From Luteimonas chenhongjianii (GTDB taxonomy: Bacteria; Pseudomonadota; Gammaproteobacteria; Xanthomonadales; Xanthomonadaceae), in assembly GCF_002327105.1 (NCBI RefSeq), contig NZ_CP023406.1, positions 744,001-808,000 on the forward strand: a DNA stretch of 64,000 bases, written 5' to 3'. The notes under the pieces are model-generated. The model was given only the letters and a program-made list of their open reading frames with translations, made no database searches and was not told the origin of the DNA. This document shows, piece after piece, positions 61,505 through 64,000 of this stretch. Every line of letters starts with the position of its first letter. Position 1 is the stretch's first letter. The position numbers and the translations under genes were made by a program.

Positions 61505-64000
61505 ATGACGATGCCTCGACACCGCCTCGCTGCCGCAGTCCAGCTGTCGCTGCTGCTGGCACTGCCTGCCGCCGCCACCGCCCAGACCCCCACTCAGCAG
61601 CCCGAAGCGCGCACGCTCGATACCGTGCAGGTCACCGGTTCGCGCATCCGCAAGGCCGAACTGGAAACCGCGGTACCGGTGGAGGTGCTCACGCGCGAGG
61701 ACATCGATCGCAGCGGTTTCACCTCGATCGCCGACATCGTGCAGAACCTCACCGGCAGCGGGGCCGGGCTCAACACCAAGTTCAATTCCAGCGGCAACTT
61801 CGGTTTCCCGCCCGACGGCGGCGGCGTGGGCGCAGGCGCGGCGACGGTCGACCTGCGGCATCTCGGCGCCAAGCGCGTGCTGGTGCTGGTCGACGGCATC
61901 CGCTGGGTCAACGAGTCCTCCGGATCGGGCGTGGGGTCGGCGGTCGATCTCAACACGATCCCGCTCGCGCTTGTCGATCGCATCGAAGTGCTCGAGGACG
62001 GCGCGTCCTCGATCTACGGGTCCGACGCGATCGCCGGCGTGGTCAACATCATCACCAGGCGCGACGCCGAGGGCGGCACGCTCGACCTGCACTACGGCGA
62101 GTACGACGGTCTCGGGGGCGCCACCTGGGGCGCGGACCTGGGCTGGGGTGGCACCAACGAGCGTGCGCAGTGGTTCCTCGGCGCTTCGTACTACAAGCAG
62201 CGGGAAATCGCTTCGTCGAAATTCGCCAATGCCAGCGTGCCGGTGCCCGGCACCGGGCTGTCGAATGGCAGTTCGGCGACGCCGGGCGGGCGGTTCCTCT
62301 TTGCGCCTGCGGACGGCAACAATACCTATGGCGGTCTGTGCCCGCTCGGAACCGACGACAGCGGCGCGCCGATTCCCGGTTCGGCCACCTGCGACATCAC
62401 GTTGCCCAACGACGCGAGCTTCCCGGGCGGCACGACCATCGATGACTACATCCGGTTCGGGACCGCGAACCGCTACAACTTCGCGCCCAACAACCTGCTG
62501 CTGACGCCGTCGGAGCGCAAGTCGGTGTTCGGCCAGGTGCGCTTCGAGTTCACGCCGCAGGTCTCGGGCCATGTCCGCGTGCTCTACAACGAGCGCACTT
62601 CGGCCAACCAGGCCGCGCCCGAGCCGATCTTCCTCGGCACCGACGCCGGTGTGTACAACGCCTACGCCGAAAGCACGCTCACGATCTCGGCGCTCAATCC
62701 GTTCAACCCGTTCGGCTTCGACCTCACCACCGAGGGCGACAATCCGAACCTGTTCCTGCTCGGGCGCCGTCCGGTCGAAGGCGGCCCGCGTCGCTACCGG
62801 CAGGACGTCAAGACCTGGTATGCCGCCGGTGGCCTCGAAGGCACCTTCGCGGTGGGCGTGCGCACCTGGAACTGGGACGTGAACCTGGTGCGCAGCCAGA
62901 GTCGCGCCGAGCAGACCAATACCGGCAGTTACAACATCCGGCGGATCAACCAAGCGCTGGGCGACCCGGCCGCATGTGCGGGGATCGCCGGATGCACGCC
63001 GCTCAATCTGTTCGGTGGCCCGGGCACGATCACGCCGCAGATGCTCGCCTTCATCCAGCCGATCGTCCGCGACGAGAGCAGCAATGCGCTGACACTGGCC
63101 TCGGCCAACGTCACCGGCGACCTGTTCGAGATGTGGGCAGGTCCACTGGCCTTCGCCGCGGGCCTCGAATACCGCAAGTACGACGGCAGCTACACGCCTG
63201 ATCCGATCACCGTCGCCGGCGAATACAACGGCGTGCCCTCGGGCATCACCCGCGGCGACTACGACGTCAACGAGGCCTATGCCGAGTTCAGCGTGCCGCT
63301 GATGCGCGACACCGCGTTCGGCGAGACGCTCGACCTCAGCATCGCCGGTCGCTATTCCGACTATTCGACCTTCGGCGGCGAGACCACCGGCAAGGTCGGC
63401 CTGCGCTGGCAGCCGGTCGACGAACTGCTGTGGCGCATGAGCTATGCCGAAGGCTTCCGCGCACCGTCGATCGGCGAGCTCTACGGCACGCTGAGCCGCT
63501 TCGACGCCACGCTCGTCGATCCGTGTTCCGGCGCCGCCCTGCCGTCGCCGGCCTGCGCCGCGGACGGGGTCCCGCCGGGCTACGAGCAGACCAATTCGCA
63601 GATCTCGGTCGTGACCTCGGGCAATGCCGCGCTCGAACCCGAGCGCAGCCGCAGCCTGATGATCGGCTCGGTCTGGAGCCCGTCGTTCGCCGACGAAGTG
63701 TGGTGGTCGGACCGTCTCGACCTCGGCGTGACCTTCTATCGCCACCACATCGACGATGCGATCCAGGCCCCCGATGCGCAGGCGATCCTCGATCGCTGCA
63801 TCGCCACGCGCGATCCGCTCGCCTGCGCGTCCTACGACCGCAGCGAGCGCGGCCAGATCATCCGCTTCGACGACATCCTGGCCAACCTCGGCACGATCAA
63901 GACCGATGGCTGGGACTTCTCCGCCGCATGGACGCTGCCCGAGCGCGACTGGGGCCGCTTGCGCTTCGATGCCAAGACCACGTGGGTCACGCGCTACGAG
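61505..64000 (+). CDS. TonB-dependent receptor, N-terminal part (cut by window end)
   Basis: The frame is open from ATG 61505 to the last base (832 codons visible). Signal peptide [26 protein letters not shown], then the TonB-box region [20 protein letters not shown], the plug domain ([22 protein letters not shown] through [40 protein letters not shown]), and the beginning of the barrel with long extracellular loops. The barrel includes several Cys pairs ([10 protein letters not shown] and [16 protein letters not shown]). The ligand is not readable; receptors with this plug in xanthomonads are many. Upstream TTGACC (61413) is a possible -35. Confidence 0.93.
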   Translation, partial: MTMPRHRLAAAVQLSLLLALPAAATAQTPTQQPEARTLDTVQVTGSRIRKAELETAVPVEVLTREDIDRSGFTSIADIVQNLTGSGAGLNTKFNSSGNFGFPPDGGGVGAGAATVDLRHLGAKRVLVLVDGIRWVNESSGSGVGSAVDLNTIPLALVDRIEVLEDGASSIYGSDAIAGVVNIITRRDAEGGTLDLHYGEYDGLGGATWGADLGWGGTNERAQWFLGASYYKQREIASSKFANASVPVPGTGLSNGSSATPGGRFLFAPADGNNTYGGLCPLGTDDSGAPIPGSATCDITLPNDASFPGGTTIDDYIRFGTANRYNFAPNNLLLTPSERKSVFGQVRFEFTPQVSGHVRVLYNERTSANQAAPEPIFLGTDAGVYNAYAESTLTISALNPFNPFGFDLTTEGDNPNLFLLGRRPVEGGPRRYRQDVKTWYAAGGLEGTFAVGVRTWNWDVNLVRSQSRAEQTNTGSYNIRRINQALGDPAACAGIAGCTPLNLFGGPGTITPQMLAFIQPIVRDESSNALTLASANVTGDLFEMWAGPLAFAAGLEYRKYDGSYTPDPITVAGEYNGVPSGITRGDYDVNEAYAEFSVPLMRDTAFGETLDLSIAGRYSDYSTFGGETTGKVGLRWQPVDELLWRMSYAEGFRAPSIGELYGTLSRFDATLVDPCSGAALPSPACAADGVPPGYEQTNSQISVVTSGNAALEPERSRSLMIGSVWSPSFADEVWWSDRLDLGVTFYRHHIDDAIQAPDAQAILDRCIATRDPLACASYDRSERGQIIRFDDILANLGTIKTDGWDFSAAWTLPERDWGRLRFDAKTTWVTRYE

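Noticed and set aside
1..64000. CRISPR array, prophage, integrase or tRNA-linked island
   Set aside because: No regularly spaced short repeats, phage structural genes, integrases or cloverleaf tRNA sequences were found by eye; the repeats seen are REP-like or tandem only.

Overview
This 64 kb stretch is a high-GC gammaproteobacterial chromosome segment, most likely from the Xanthomonadaceae/Lysobacteraceae (Lysobacter, Luteimonas or Stenotrophomonas type). That placement is an inference from three things: gene content (an L2-like class A beta-lactamase, AmgK, an MntR-type regulator, a TonB-dependent receptor with a Gln/Thr/Pro-rich N-terminus, a type-A PutA), family-typical short palindromic repeats of the form CCCCTCTCCC..GGGAGAGGGG, and near-continuous GC-rich coding. 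No rRNA, tRNA, CRISPR array, integrase or complete transposase was seen. Most genes are conserved housekeeping genes. The only clearly accessory insertion lies at about 6.7-7.95 kb.

Layout. 0-5 kb (+): the end of a CaiB-type CoA-transferase, then transaldolase, a class A acid-phosphatase lipoprotein with an overlapping 59-aa Cys-rich protein, class I fructose-bisphosphate aldolase with a terminator, a small unknown gene and a MipA/OmpV outer-membrane protein. 4.8-12.1 kb (-): mntR, then a set transcribed from nrdA down through nrdB, an AT-richer two-TM protein, flavodoxin, thioredoxin, an acyl-CoA thioesterase and a 31-aa membrane peptide. The nrd genes are preceded by a promoter, candidate NrdR boxes and a clear cobalamin riboswitch. 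12.2-24 kb (mostly -): PaiB-like protein, ZapE with an unusual insert, an alpha/beta hydrolase, an extracellular nuclease lipoprotein, a membrane-anchored cytochrome c, ETF-ubiquinone oxidoreductase, a DUF1820 protein and a rhomboid protease; FadL is divergent on +, then an AEC transporter and a repeat-rich spacer. 24.5-27.7 kb (-): putA.

28.5-36.7 kb (+) is a complete aa3-type cytochrome c oxidase locus: ctaC, ctaD, a 43-aa assembly peptide, ctaG, ctaE, an antisense twin-TM gene, SURF1, an SCO-like thiol protein, ctaA and ctaB. It encodes the enzyme, its copper-insertion factors and heme A synthesis. 36.7-42.2 kb (-) holds two small or lipoprotein genes and a rearranged macromolecular-synthesis block (rpsU, yqeY, a GNAT acetyltransferase, yihY, dnaG) without rpoD. 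42.3-48 kb: tsaD, folB, a YbdG-type mechanosensitive channel, folK, a DUF membrane protein and an antisense pteridine reductase, so three folate/pterin genes lie close together. 47.8-64 kb: MidA-type methyltransferase, VanZ-like protein, amgK, a VOC protein, a DUF72 protein, beta-lactamase and cca (-), a CNNM/CBS membrane protein, a soluble lytic transglycosylase (-), purT, an M20 amidohydrolase, a cysteine-synthase-fold enzyme, and the first 832 codons of a TonB-dependent receptor cut by the window end.

The most interesting area is the ribonucleotide reductase locus. Class Ia nrdAB appears to be under two controls (NrdR and a B12 riboswitch). Downstream, the operon-like run toward flavodoxin/thioredoxin has been remodelled: an AT-rich gene of unknown function sits there, together with a truncated, frameshifted copy of the flavodoxin 5' end and a REP-like inverted repeat that directly abuts the start codon of the intact flavodoxin gene.
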